DNA of 64,000 bases from Syncephalastrum monosporum B8922 (taxonomy: Eukaryota > Mucoromycota > Mucoromycetes > Mucorales > Syncephalastraceae), in contig JNEN01001260.1 in the NCBI GenBank assembly GCA_000697355.1, positions 1-64,000 on the forward strand. The letters are read 5' to 3'. The notes beneath the pieces were generated by a model. That model had not been told where the DNA came from. It did not search any database and saw nothing but the letters and a program-made list of their open reading frames with translations. A program made the translations under genes and the position numbers. Positions 1-10,637 of the stretch are shown here, piece by piece (position 1 is the first letter of the stretch; every line of letters begins with the position of its first letter).

Positions 1-604
1 CGTCTTGCATCACATGCATGTTACTTTATTTCTCATGTAGATCACCACTGGTATGCGAATGGGAGTGCCACCCCGAAGATATTGTCTTCCAGTATCCATA
101 CGTCATCGCATTTGACCAACAGTTTATTGAGATCCGGCATATTGTTACGGTAACGCAAATAATTAAAACAAGGCACCGCTCACGCTAGTGGTAGCTTTGT
201 TTATCAGAAATCCCACTAAACTTTTTATTTCACAGGGCGATCTTGTACAAATTATACCAGGCAATGACTGTCGACTCACGTGCTTGGAAGGGTCAGTTAT
301 CCAAGGCTGCATTGTCCATGCAAACCGGCCAGCATTCCAAGACGTCTTCCAGTTGGTACCTCGAAAGAGTATAGAAGAGACCAAATAATAAATGAGAGGA
401 TGATAATGGGTATTCATTGACAACAAAGTCCGCTTAATATGAAAGAAGGTTTCAGATCAAATAAATGCGGTGCATGACCATTCAGCTGAGAGAAAGACGG
501 GAAAAGGAGAAACAAAAGGGAAGATTGAGTTCCTGAAAGAAATATAATAAATTTTTCCTGTCAATGCACATGCATAAAAGCGCGGGCGATGCTCACTTCA
601 CACG
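1..604 (+). repeat. Left arm of a large inverted repeat
   Basis: Position i on this arm pairs with position 6062-i on the other arm. Coding, intronic and 3' untranslated stretches that I compared were identical, and the match ends at 604/5458. The left boundary lies beyond the window, so the true arm is longer than 604 bp. The arm contains the last two exons and 3' flank of a Rho1-GEF gene. Identity that includes noncoding DNA indicates a recent duplication, gene conversion, or an assembly fold-back. Confidence 0.95.
41..388 (+). CDS. Rho1-GEF, 3' end of a second copy (partial)
   Basis: This is the C-terminal end of the citron-homology (CNH) domain of a Rho1 guanine-nucleotide exchange factor. 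Exons are 41-149 and 236-388, and the stop codon is TAA at 386-388. Both are the mirror image of exons 10 and 11 of the complete minus-strand gene at 5674-10637, with the same acceptor (a polypyrimidine-poor ...atgtag), the same 86-nt intron and the same stop. The reading frame is open and shows no decay. The gene enters from the left edge, so I cannot tell whether the whole 1381-codon gene is duplicated or only its tail. It points tail-to-tail at the complete copy. It could be a functional paralogue, a truncated pseudogene or an assembly artefact. Confidence 0.8.
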
Positions 605-856
605 TTGTCGGCATGATATCTCCCAAGGATACAACGTTGGAGTGTTCTCCTTGTTCATATTGTGTTACAGTGCTTTCAGAAGCAATGACACACATGCTCA
701 AAATTGAGGTCACAGGACAACAACATTGATGTCGTTAGCCGGTCCAATTCAGTTTACAGCAACCAAGGACACAGTTTTCAGATAATGCGATCGATGATCA
801 AGTTATGTCGACAACGGATGGCAGTGAGAAATATGGTATATTGAATATGCTCCATG

Positions 857-2249
857 TCAAGGCAGCTGCAAAGTACTTCTGAGAGGGCGGATCCAAGGTT
901 GACGGTCTTTCGCAGTGACACTCCGTGCTGCTTCAATTCGGTCAACGAGATTGTCTTTGCTCCTCAGCGGGTTCTTCCTCACGCCCGCCTTTATCTTAGC
1001 CCAGCAATCTTCAAGGGGATTGAGGAAGGGCGTGTATGGAAGCAAAAATAGAGGGACGTGTGTATCGATCTTTAATAGATGTTACACTGGATCCTCCATT
1101 TGTTTTTCTATCGCTGCAATAACACTCCCGTTTTATGGACAGAGGCATTATCAGTCACGATGTACATGTTCTGCAAGCCATGCTCGTTCAGGACTTCTGC
1201 CACATGTTCCACAAAGAGCTGGAAATGGGAAGAAGTTGTATCAGGGGGGAGTTGGATCTCTTCCCACTAGCAACCTTGCGTTTCTTGGACTGTGGTCGCT
1301 CAGGAACTTGCTGCGAAAGGGCGATGATTCCATGCCGGGAGATATAGCCGAGGATGCTTAAGTTGGCGCCCGGGCTTGTTGGCACATCACATTCGCAGGC
1401 GTTCCTTTTTTCGACCATGCTACTGGACGCACAATGGTCTTTAGAAAGCCGCTTTCGTCGATGAAGATACATTGCCGTCGGTAATCAACGTCTTGCTCGA
1501 CTAGGCGCTCAACGAACTGTCTGCGCTGTTCCCGGGTATCTTCCGAGTTCCGAGTCTCCGCGTGTAGTCTTGACCGAGTGCGGGTGAACGATAGCTTCTT
1601 GATGAGGTGACGCTGAACCGACGAGTCACTGATCGAGAAGCGCTTGAATTCCTTGCAGACCTCAGCTGTATCTTGTTGGAAGGCTCCGCCGAATTGATCT
1701 CGCCAAGGATATTTTGGAATCGGCTCTGTTCGTTGTGCATATCGTATCCAGCATTCGGTGATACGAAGGCCTTTCTTGGCCCGAATCAAGGAAGGGATTG
1801 TTAGCCACCATGACTTTTGTTCAGACGGTTTGAACTGCAAAAGCAGATCCGCCCGCGATATCTTGTTGGCGCCAAACACCAAAGCCCCAGGTACAGAATG
1901 CTATGATCTGACGATGCTCAGTGTTCATCGCTCAAATTCGGTGTACGCTCGGCCTTCTTCACTATCGCAGGGAACTCGTCAGTGCTCGTTGCTCTGTTGG
2001 ATGCGACGTTTGGCTGTCGAGAGCGGTCGAACCCACCTCCTTGGCACCTTCATTGATAGACATCCGCTCATGATGTTGGGTCAGGCTGATTAAGCGGACA
2101 ATCTTTGCGTCAATGAGCGTGTTATAAGGTCCCGCGGGACGTCGGCGCGGGCGCTCCTTAATAACTGACGAAGGCTCCTGGACAATAGGGCGCTCCTGTC
2201 CTTCCTTGTGCCTGTAATCATACTCCTTGGCTGGACCCTCCCAGTCCAT
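857..2249 (-). mobile_element. Decayed Tc1/mariner (IS630-type) transposase, copy A
   Basis: Three minus-strand frames together resemble a DDE transposase of the Tc1/IS630 superfamily. An N-terminal helix-turn-helix-like part lies at about 2249-2030 (RRRPAGPYNTL, then MSINEGAKEVG). A central part at about 1882-1360 contains FIDESGF, the motif around the first catalytic Asp with its Glu neighbour. A later part at about 1360-1190 reads ISILG-like and YISRHGIIALS. The C-terminal part at 1045-857 reads LPYTPFLNPLEDCWAKIKAG, typical of the third catalytic region. Frameshifts near 2030, 1360 and 1190-1045 break the gene, so it is a pseudogene. I found no convincing terminal inverted repeats or TA target duplication. 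The segment 1460-1743 is repeated in inverse orientation at 2909-3193. Confidence 0.8.
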
Positions 2250-2639
2250 ATGTCGTCTGAAGCAGAGTAATGTTTTCTGATGGCTAGCTCGTATGGGAGA
2301 AGAATGAAGTAAACAGTAACCGAAAATCAGGTCAATTTCGCGTTTTGCAGCTCATTTTCAGAGCCAGTTCATATTCAGCTTTGCTGGCCCACGTCGATTT
2401 TGATTGGCTCCAGGCTAATATATTTGCTGTATGGAAGCACAATGAAATGATGTCGAATATGGGGCACGAAGTTGACATGCATGCGTGTGTTTTAGGCTGT
2501 ACCCCAGACTACCTACATTATTTCCCGCCGGTCACGGTCGAGGTGGTAAGCGTAATCAACGCTCCGTCCCTGCAACGCTTAGTGTCGTCTTCATTAAGCA
2601 TTGTCAGATCGTATCATTCTGTACCTGAAGTCTTGACTT

Positions 2640-3215
2640 CAATAAGACAAAAGTCATGGTTGCTGAAGATTCCTCCCTTGATTTGGGCCAAGAAATACAT
2701 CTTTATCACCAAAGACATCACTCCCGTCAACAACGACGTCGCCACTCCCATGGGACCCGCTTTTCAGCTTGTCGCTTTTCATTGTTATATGTCTCCTTTA
2801 TAAATATGCTTTCGTTTATGATATCCTTTTCTTTATTGCTATTCTTATATATATCATCGTTGTATTGCCGCCAATTCCCCGAAAGTCCAACCGTTTCTCT
2901 ACAAACTCGATATGCACGACAAACAAACGCCGATTCCAAAATATCCTTGGCGAGATCAATTCGACGGAGCCTTTCGACAAGATACAGCTGCGGTCTGCAA
3001 GGAATTCAAGCGCTTCTCGATCAGTGACTCGTCGGTTCAGCGTCACCTCATCAAGAAGCTATCGTTCACCCGCGCTCGGTCAAGACTACACGCGGAGACT
3101 CGGAACTCGGAAGATACCCGGGAACAGCGCAGACAGTTCGTTGAGCGCCTAGTCGAGCAAGGCGTTGATTACCGACGGCAATGTATCTTCATCCACTTTC
3201 TAATGATGTTCGGTT
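2640..3215 (+). mobile_element. Transposase fragment, copy B (inverted relative to copy A)
   Basis: Bases 2909-3193 match the reverse complement of 1460-1743 with only a handful of mismatches (about 97% by eye). They encode the central transposase region PIPKYPWRDQF to RRQCIFI. The match stops just before the catalytic Asp-Glu: about 11 bases are missing, then ctttctaa resumes briefly and the similarity ends. Upstream, 2645-2700 also resembles copy A, but about 180 bases of unrelated AT-rich sequence lie between the two parts. The fragment cannot encode an active enzyme. Confidence 0.75.
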
Positions 3216-3285
3216 TGTGGCTCTTATAGATACTTCCATTTCACATCTTGAGGAGTATATATAAAGAGTCGACGTTAGAAATTGA

Positions 3286-4886
3286 ATGGCATCATTCCAG
3301 CCTTTCATATGCTTTTCTATCATGCCCACGAAGAATATCACCTCCCACGGCCAAAGCAAGCCAAATGCCAACGAGACCATACTCCGCACAAGGCTCACGG
3401 GAACAGCAAGCATCTCGGCCCCTGGAGAGCGCCCATCGGGGGAACCTGTGCAGCGAGCGCTGCGCGTTGTGCCCTTACAACGCGTTTCGTCGAGTCCGCC
3501 ATTTTTTTTTCCTGTCCTACTATTGTTTCCCATATTCTCACTGCACTCGAAGCATATTCCATTGATAATGAATCGAAATCAGGTACACGAGGATTGCATG
3601 TCATGGATCAATATGACTTAAATGTGCCTAATCTTCTCAATTAGTTTACCGTCGCTGAAACAGTGTGTGAAGCGATCCGCGCGCGCCTTCAAAGTTTCGC
3701 TATTCCTGTTGACCGCCTCGGCGAGGACGTGGTGCGCGACACGTTCTTCCAGAACGGCGCGGATATCGATCGCGGCCTGCTGCTGACGATCGAAGAACTT
3801 TCGAATGATCACACCCGTATCAGCACGGACAACATGGAGCAAGCCCTCCCTTGGGACGAGGTGACCACAGACGCGCCCATTGGCCCAGTGGTCTACACAC
3901 GTACCTGGGAGATTCCTCGTGGACTCCTTCGCCGTATCCACCTTGCCGTCGCCATCGAGGACGTCGCCGCATCCGGTGAAGATGTCGACGTTGAGAACGA
4001 TGACTTGGACCTCAACACAGGCGCCATTATTTCTACCCTCCCGAGCGCTTGGGCATGGGCAGACAATGTCCTACCGGGGGACGCAGCCATTGATCTGGGT
4101 GAAACTTTTAACGACAGTTCTGAGATTGTCTACGCTCGGTACGTCGGCCAAACCAGAGACAATCCTCGCCGTCGCCAGTTTGAAGACGAAAATCGGCCGT
4201 ATGGCTGTCTCAAGCGGTTCCTTGAGCCCTTAGAATGCGAGTCAAACGAAGACCAACAGGTCGTCAAGCGTCTTCACTACTTTACTGTGCCGAATGGCGA
4301 GCAGCAAGAACAGCTCGACTTTTACGAGCGAATGGCGATTGCGTTCTTCGGCCTCAATACGCTGATCAATCGCCAGCCAGGCGGCGAGCTCATGAGCTAT
4401 CAGCCCACTTGGGACTTGGACAGCGCCGTCCGATCCATGGCCACCGTCGCAAGGGATGTCTTTATGCAGCTTCTCCAGTCCAGCCGCCCAATGGACGACC
4501 TGGTCCACGCGTCCATCCGGGACTGGGCTTCAATGCTGCAGCAGTATGCTAACGAGACCCGCGTTGCAACTCAAGCGGGGAGACACCCCTTCACAGATAA
4601 CCGCCGCGATGCCATCTTGCGCGAGTCATTGCCACGAACAGTCGGGGGTCATGTTCCTATGGTCATCATTGGCTACGACGTTACGTTGGCCGATTACCAT
4701 AACGCGTCCACTTTCTGGACCGGCCGCTCGAAGGCCTCCATCGTGGTGCACCCGATGCTTCAAGCACTTGGTATGCCTGAGGCATTCTGGCCTGACCAGG
4801 TCGAGCGGCATTTGCCCTTTGTAGACTTGTTGCCGTGGGTGTCGCGCAGCTTGATGATGACGGATGATCCGCGGCTGCAGCTATGA
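3286..4886 (+). CDS. Orphan protein with weak GIY-YIG-like motif, inside the inverted repeat
   Basis: The main exon, 3645-4886, is a 414-codon open frame that is richer in G+C than its surroundings and has coding-like composition. A likely intron at 3583-3644 (gtacac...ttag, branch-like gactta) joins it in frame to an upstream exon with ATG at 3286 or 3322, giving up to 512 residues. The far N-terminus is low-complexity (a run of Pro/Phe/Leu encoded near 3500-3540) and may hide another intron. Around 4130-4190 the protein reads YARYVGQT followed by PRRRQFEDE, which resembles the Tyr/YIG-plus-Arg core of GIY-YIG nucleases. The preceding Gly-Ile-Tyr triad is imperfect and I cannot confirm the fold. 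I do not otherwise recognise the protein. It is the only intact-looking gene between the two repeat arms and could be mobile-element cargo or a transferred gene. Confidence 0.55.
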
Positions 4887-5457
4887 AATACCTTTCATCG
4901 GCCCACCCTCTCATTACAGTATCCTTTGGAGCAATATCGTCCTCTTTGGCCGCTGCAAACTTTGCTCTCGGTAGGGACACGTTCCTTGCCTATGTCGGCA
5001 TCCCTACCTTGCAGCACATGACGAGCGTACCTCTCTAGCTACTTTTTTGCCGCCTTCTTGGCTATGACGCGTACTATCGCGTACTGTCATACGTGAAAGT
5101 TTTTTTTCCAAGTTTTTAGACTTCTTGTTGCAAGCGATGATGAAGACATTAGAAAGGACATAAATATACAAGGTGTTAAATAGAAACCTAGCTTACCCAA
5201 CTTCCTCTTCTGTTGCTGTTCTATACGGTGCGCTATCACTGATACTGCTTCATAGCACGTTCTAAACCCGGTTCCCTTGTCTACCCACCGCAGATCTTCT
5301 TTAGATATCCCATTATGCACTGCAAAAATTGATCCGGTAATAAAGGATAGATCTCGAAAATAAATGATCCATCATATATTTCCACCGGGAGTTCGTTGAT
5401 TCCGTGACAATCTTATAGGGTCAACCCAGGATGCATCCTGGTTTTCAAGGCTGACAG
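4887..5457. other. Spacer between orphan gene and right repeat arm
   Basis: About 570 bp of AT-rich sequence. No coding region, RNA gene or transposon end was recognised. Similarity to the left side of the spacer begins only at 5458. Confidence 0.6.
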
Positions 5458-6061
5458 CGTGTGAAGTGAGCATCGCCCGCGCTTTTATGCATGTGCATTG
5501 ACAGGAAAAATTTATTATATTTCTTTCAGGAACTCAATCTTCCCTTTTGTTTCTCCTTTTCCCGTCTTTCTCTCAGCTGAATGGTCATGCACCGCATTTA
5601 TTTGATCTGAAACCTTCTTTCATATTAAGCGGACTTTGTTGTCAATGAATACCCATTATCATCCTCTCATTTATTATTTGGTCTCTTCTATACTCTTTCG
5701 AGGTACCAACTGGAAGACGTCTTGGAATGCTGGCCGGTTTGCATGGACAATGCAGCCTTGGATAACTGACCCTTCCAAGCACGTGAGTCGACAGTCATTG
5801 CCTGGTATAATTTGTACAAGATCGCCCTGTGAAATAAAAAGTTTAGTGGGATTTCTGATAAACAAAGCTACCACTAGCGTGAGCGGTGCCTTGTTTTAAT
5901 TATTTGCGTTACCGTAACAATATGCCGGATCTCAATAAACTGTTGGTCAAATGCGATGACGTATGGATACTGGAAGACAATATCTTCGGGGTGGCACTCC
6001 CATTCGCATACCAGTGGTGATCTACATGAGAAATAAAGTAACATGCATGTGATGCAAGACG
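5458..6061 (-). repeat. Right arm of the large inverted repeat
   Basis: Reverse complement of 1-604. It includes exon 11, intron 10, exon 10, part of intron 9 and about 215 bp of 3' flank of the Rho1-GEF gene. Left base 604 pairs with 5458; beyond that the sequences diverge abruptly (ttgtcggc against ctgtcagc), so 604/605 and 5457/5458 are real duplication breakpoints. The outer boundary cannot be seen because the left arm runs off the window. Confidence 0.95.
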
Positions 6062-6409
6062 GTGTCAACATGAATCGGACTGTGCATCATTTTTCTGGGT
6101 CTATGCGGTGTCACATACGTGCTATCGCGGGGCACCAGCGATTGGTTATGGTTGTTGACAAAGAAGGCAAACTTGTTGTAGCATAGCAGAAACTTGTTCT
6201 GCACCCGGAACATAGCCAACGGCTTCAGATCGTCGCTGCGCTGCGTCAAAAACTCGAATTCGGGGTCATCTTGATAAGGGATGCTCCGTCCGCTTGATAA
6301 ATCATTCAGATTGATGATTTCGAAACCTCGGTCGCATACAATAGCCAATCGCGCTTTCAGAAAGTGGATCTGTGTCGCCCTGGCCCCCACAGTGAATTCC
6401 TACCAAACG

Positions 6410-6445
<36 letters not shown>

Positions 6446-9400
6446 AAAAAAGGCGGTCTTAGTGTCTCCTTCTTTTTGCGTCCCATCTGCTCTTCCTGGG
6501 GAACACTTCTCCGGCACCTCCTCTTTCTTTTTTTTTTTTTTTTTGTTCCCCTGCAAAGATTATTTCAGAGAAATAAATAAAACACGAACCTTGTGTTTGT
6601 GGAATCGCCCGTTCTTATTCTCATGGTGACGGAAGAAGCTGTGGCGCCGTAAACGGCTTTCATGATGATGCCCATCATGCTCGTCCCGGGGTGTCAGCAC
6701 CATGAAATTGGTCGACACAGGCTTGAGTCGGGCATAGACCAGCATCTCCATGTCGTTGCAAACTCCGAGCTGGAAAAACTGGACATGATCCGCTACTTCC
6801 TCCATCAACCGGTCAGGGGCCTTGACATTCTTTGTAGAAATCAGTTCGTCCAGAGGATAGGCCTGGAGAATTTTGTCTGCTCACACATTGATATGGGTTA
6901 GATGAAAGACAGAACATTACCTATTTCCTCTCCCTTTTTCTCGTCCCGTCTTCATCCTTTCAGAGACACGTACCTGCTAGGACAAGTAATATCCTCTGCT
7001 TCTCCATGACTGCAAGCTGCGTAACGTATTTCAAAGAGAGAACCGACCGCATCCTTTGTTTCTCCTCTAGTGCTTTGATATACACGCCGGTCGTTGTTCC
7101 CACAGCAAGCATCTTCGTTCCGTCCAACGTTGCTAACCGAACGTCAGTTCTTCCATCTTGCTAACAATCAAAAGACTTACCGAACGGGATAGAGCAATGA
7201 ACCCGACCGTGCCCATCCAATAAGGATGTGCTACCCTCGCGGAAGTAGGATGCTTCCATGCTTTGCAGCTCGAATGCCTCCGTCTCACCCTGCTGCTTCA
7301 AACGTGCTCGAGCTTCGTGAATGGCATCAAGCCATCTGCGCTTCTCATCATAGGAGCTGCAAACGAAATGATATTCACCCCCGTGACGACCGGGGTTAAT
7401 AATTGTGAGCGACAAACTGTTACCAGTGAGCGAGCTGTGGCGCATCGTCGCCGAGGTGCGCAGATTGTTATAAGCGGTCAGCGTGCTGCTATTGGACTGC
7501 AGACGCGGGCGAGGTAAATTAAAGTCGTTTGATTTACTCTGTGGCACGAACAGCATCTGCAGAGGAATAGGCCGGCGCCAGATACGGTATTCAGTGCCTT
7601 GGCTTGTTTGGCGCGGTTTGGTGAGCAGGAGCATGTGGTCTAGTAGCACAGCATGAACGTGCTTCTCGCTGACTTCCAAGGCCGAGTTTTCACGCTTGAG
7701 ATTGCCACGGAAGTAAACTTTGCGGCTGGGATCGGTCAGCTTGAGGTCATAGTATTCGCCCTGGCGGCAGGTCAAGGCATCGTTGAGCTTGAGAATTTCG
7801 ACACGGTTGCGGATACTATCCGAAAGTTGGTCGCAAAGGGCAGCTGTCTCGCCAATAATGGCGCTGCAGCGCTCCAGTGCAGCATGCTCCTCGCTGTCCT
7901 TGTCATTCTTTTTGATCAGCGCATGCAGAAGCAAAGGATAGCGCTGCACGCGCATCACAGGGCGCAAGAGATAATGGCGGAAGGACTGCTTTTTGAGTCG
8001 GCTGTCCGATTCGACGTTCTGCAGGAATGCACGGAACTTTGCATTTTTGCGCATTTCATCGGCCACAATGTATTCCGCTAGATGTACATTGGGTACATAC
8101 GCGGCAAACGGGTTTCGGAACCGCGCAAAATGTTCCACGAGGATATCAGCAATACCAGGGACTTGCTCACCCGTGTGCTCGTCCTGCCGTGCAAATAGGT
8201 CTTGGCATAGGTCATTGCTGAGGTCAAGAAGTTCCTTGTAGTTGGAGAAGACACTTCCAACAAAGAGACTCAATTGCGCCTCATCGAGGACGTTGGCCTC
8301 AATTAAAGGAGTCACGATGACCTGCCAGAGTGTCAGCCATCGAAGATAGTAGACGAGAGACTATGCCAATGCTCACCTCGTGCAATATCTCCAAATCACG
8401 CTGGTATTGTTCCTCCGTGTAGACAATCTCATTCATGGCTTCCTGTCGATCACGTTCATGCTGTTCGATGGTCTGGTAGATTTCTGGATCTATTTGCTGA
8501 CCCCATGTCTCCGACGTGTGCATCTAGAAGATCTGTTAAGGGACCACCGCACGTGCTCACCCGGTATCCGTTTTGCTTACCCCATCTGTTTCAATGAGCG
8601 AAGATCGAAGAGAGATCGTTCGAGTGAGGTCGGGACGAGTCTTTAGGTGTGCGTGTGAGTATGTATCATGGCATCGCGTTCTTATTCTTACCTCTGTGTC
8701 TTGTATGAAAACATCGAGTTTGTTGGGGCACCTGGGTGCATAACAACCGCCAGCTCCGGGTTGACATCCGTAGACATAGCAAGGTGTCAGACTCGTGATA
8801 ATACCGAGCGGAACCCATTTGCCACTGATATAAAAATCATTGAGAGCATAGATTTCGTCTGCCGTGCTGACGAACGCCTTAGCCGAGCGTGTGCGTTGAG
8901 AGGATTCCACGACTTGGAATACACCTATCGGCTTGCAAAACATGAGGGCTTCCGCCACAGTAGCACAGTACTCATCCGGGTAAGCATCTTGCAAGATTTC
9001 ACGGATGATCGCCTACAGTAAAGAAAAAAGAATAAGGTGAATAAAAGGAAGTAGATTGGAAAAAGACGCCCAGAGAAATGTTCATCTTACCACAGCCTCT
9101 TGACCCGTAAACGAGTGTTTTTTGTTGTTGAGAACCGAGAGCTCGCGGACGCCTTGCAAGCTTTTGACGGATTCGACAAACTGGCGTGTAAGCTCTGAAA
9201 GACGGTGGACATCCATAGTATCATCTTTGGTCGCAAGCTGCACGCTAACCATCTCGTCTTGGTGCGCATAAGCCTGCGGCGCAGGTGCCGCTGCTGCTAC
9301 GGAAACCGTCCCGACCCTCTCCGTAGGTGAGGGTGGAGGGGGTAAGGGCTTGTTGATCAAAAACGTTTCCTCTTGAACCTCAGTTTGGACCTCGTCCTCA

Positions 9401-10637
9401 TCGCTGTCGGTATCGCTCTCGTAGGGTCGGATCGATTTTCGTTTATCTCGGACATTGGGGCGGCGCATCGAAGTACGGTGCAGCTCTTCAGCAGCAGCAG
9501 CGGCCGACGGCTGGACCGTGGAAGAGCGGTATCGGTTGATGAAGTCCTGCTCAGGAGGTCTAAAGTATCCTGGCGGAGGATAAACGGGTAATTGGGCAAA
9601 TTGCGGTGGCGCGTGTCGCCTTTGGGAAGGGTAGCGCACCGGCATAGGCATGTAGGCTTTCGGCACATCCGCACCAAAAGGCGGATAGGGTGGCGGCGGT
9701 GGAGGAGCAGGTTGCGGCATAGGTGACGGGTAGGCATCAACACGTTCGGAAGAGGCAGGCGGATAATGCTGCGGTGGTGGATAAGGAGATGCAGGCGTTG
9801 GTTCAGTATGATGCGCGAGCGGCGAAGAGGGTTGCGAATTGGAGGAAAGCGAGGGCGGGTAAGGCGATCCTGGCGGATACGGCGATCCTGGCTGCGAGTG
9901 AGGCGTCGTGTGTGGCGGTGGAAAGGCCGCGCCCGAGTGGTTTGGCGGATAAGGCGAGGGAGGTGCAGGCTCAAAATGGGGCGAGTACGGGGATCCGGGC
10001 TGATCCGGGTAGCGATGGGGTACCGGAGGGCCAGCAGGGCCAGGAGAAGCTGGTGGATAGCCAGGCTGGTAATATTGGCGCGGCGGGAGCGGAGGACCAC
10101 TACTCTGATTCTGCGGAGGTGGATAAGGTTGCTGTTGATACTGGGGGTGATGTTGCCGGCCCACTGGATGGGGCACGGGCATGATCATCACAGGTGGCCG
10201 TCCGTTGGGAATTGAATAATGCCCAGCAGTATTAGTAGACCCATTATACCCGTGCATCGGCGGCGGTGGAGGTCGCGGATGGGTGTGGTACGATGGGTGA
10301 TGGCCTTGTGACGGATCAGGATATCCCATAGGCATTGGCATCGAAACGTGATTGGTGTCGTAATTCGGGTACTGCTGTCCATACTGTGCTCCTTGTGGGT
10401 ATTGCTAAGTAGGTACAAACGCTTAAGTGAGGCACTGCCTTCCAGTGTAATCATGGTACGTACAGTGCTCGGGTACTGAGGGACGCCATTCACTGATACA
10501 GGTCTCTGAGGTAGCTGAGGTGGCTCGTCGGTCTCCTCATTCCATCCCTGATGAGGCCTCCGAGACTCGCTTCTGTCAGAAGGCGGCTCACTGGAATAAG
10601 GTGGATGGCCGGGATACCGGGGCTGATCTTCGGACAT
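5674..10637 (-). CDS. ROM2: Rho1 guanine-nucleotide exchange factor (Rom2/Rgf type)
   Basis: Activates the Rho1 GTPase at the plasma membrane for cell-wall synthesis and polarity; the role comes from family knowledge. Eleven exons: 10637-10464, 10404-9091, 9012-8692, 8640-8581, 8523-8377, 8321-7181, 7132-6974, 6876-6590, 6399-6119, 6021-5913, 5826-5674, giving 1381 aa in consistent phase. Residues 1-450 are Pro/Tyr/Gln-rich and disordered. A DEP domain follows at about 450-570, then a DH domain at about 650-850 (EEQYQRDLEILHE; RPVMRVQRYPLLL, the conserved CR3 helix), a PH domain at about 870-1030 and a CNH domain at about 1055-1375. This is the order of yeast Rom1/2 and fission-yeast Rgf1-3. 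Intron 8 contains a 33-base homopolymer. The 3' two exons lie in the perfect inverted repeat, so a second tail exists at 41-388. Confidence 0.93.
6410..6442 (+). repeat. 33-base A homopolymer in a Rho1-GEF intron
   Basis: On the coding (minus) strand this is a run of 33 T ending ten bases before the exon 9 acceptor (ttggtag), so it acts as an extended polypyrimidine tract. Another T run, 6529-6544 on the plus strand, lies near the donor side of the same intron. Confidence 0.9.

Noticed and set aside
1..6061. Terminal inverted repeats of one 6 kb transposon
   Set aside because: The arms encode host Rho1-GEF exons, extend beyond the window and show no transposon-type ends, so a segmental inverted duplication fits better.
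9357..10215. Arg- and Trp-rich alternative frames over the Rho1-GEF N-terminus
   Set aside because: They are explained by the repetitive Pro/Tyr/Gln codons of the real exon 2 frame.
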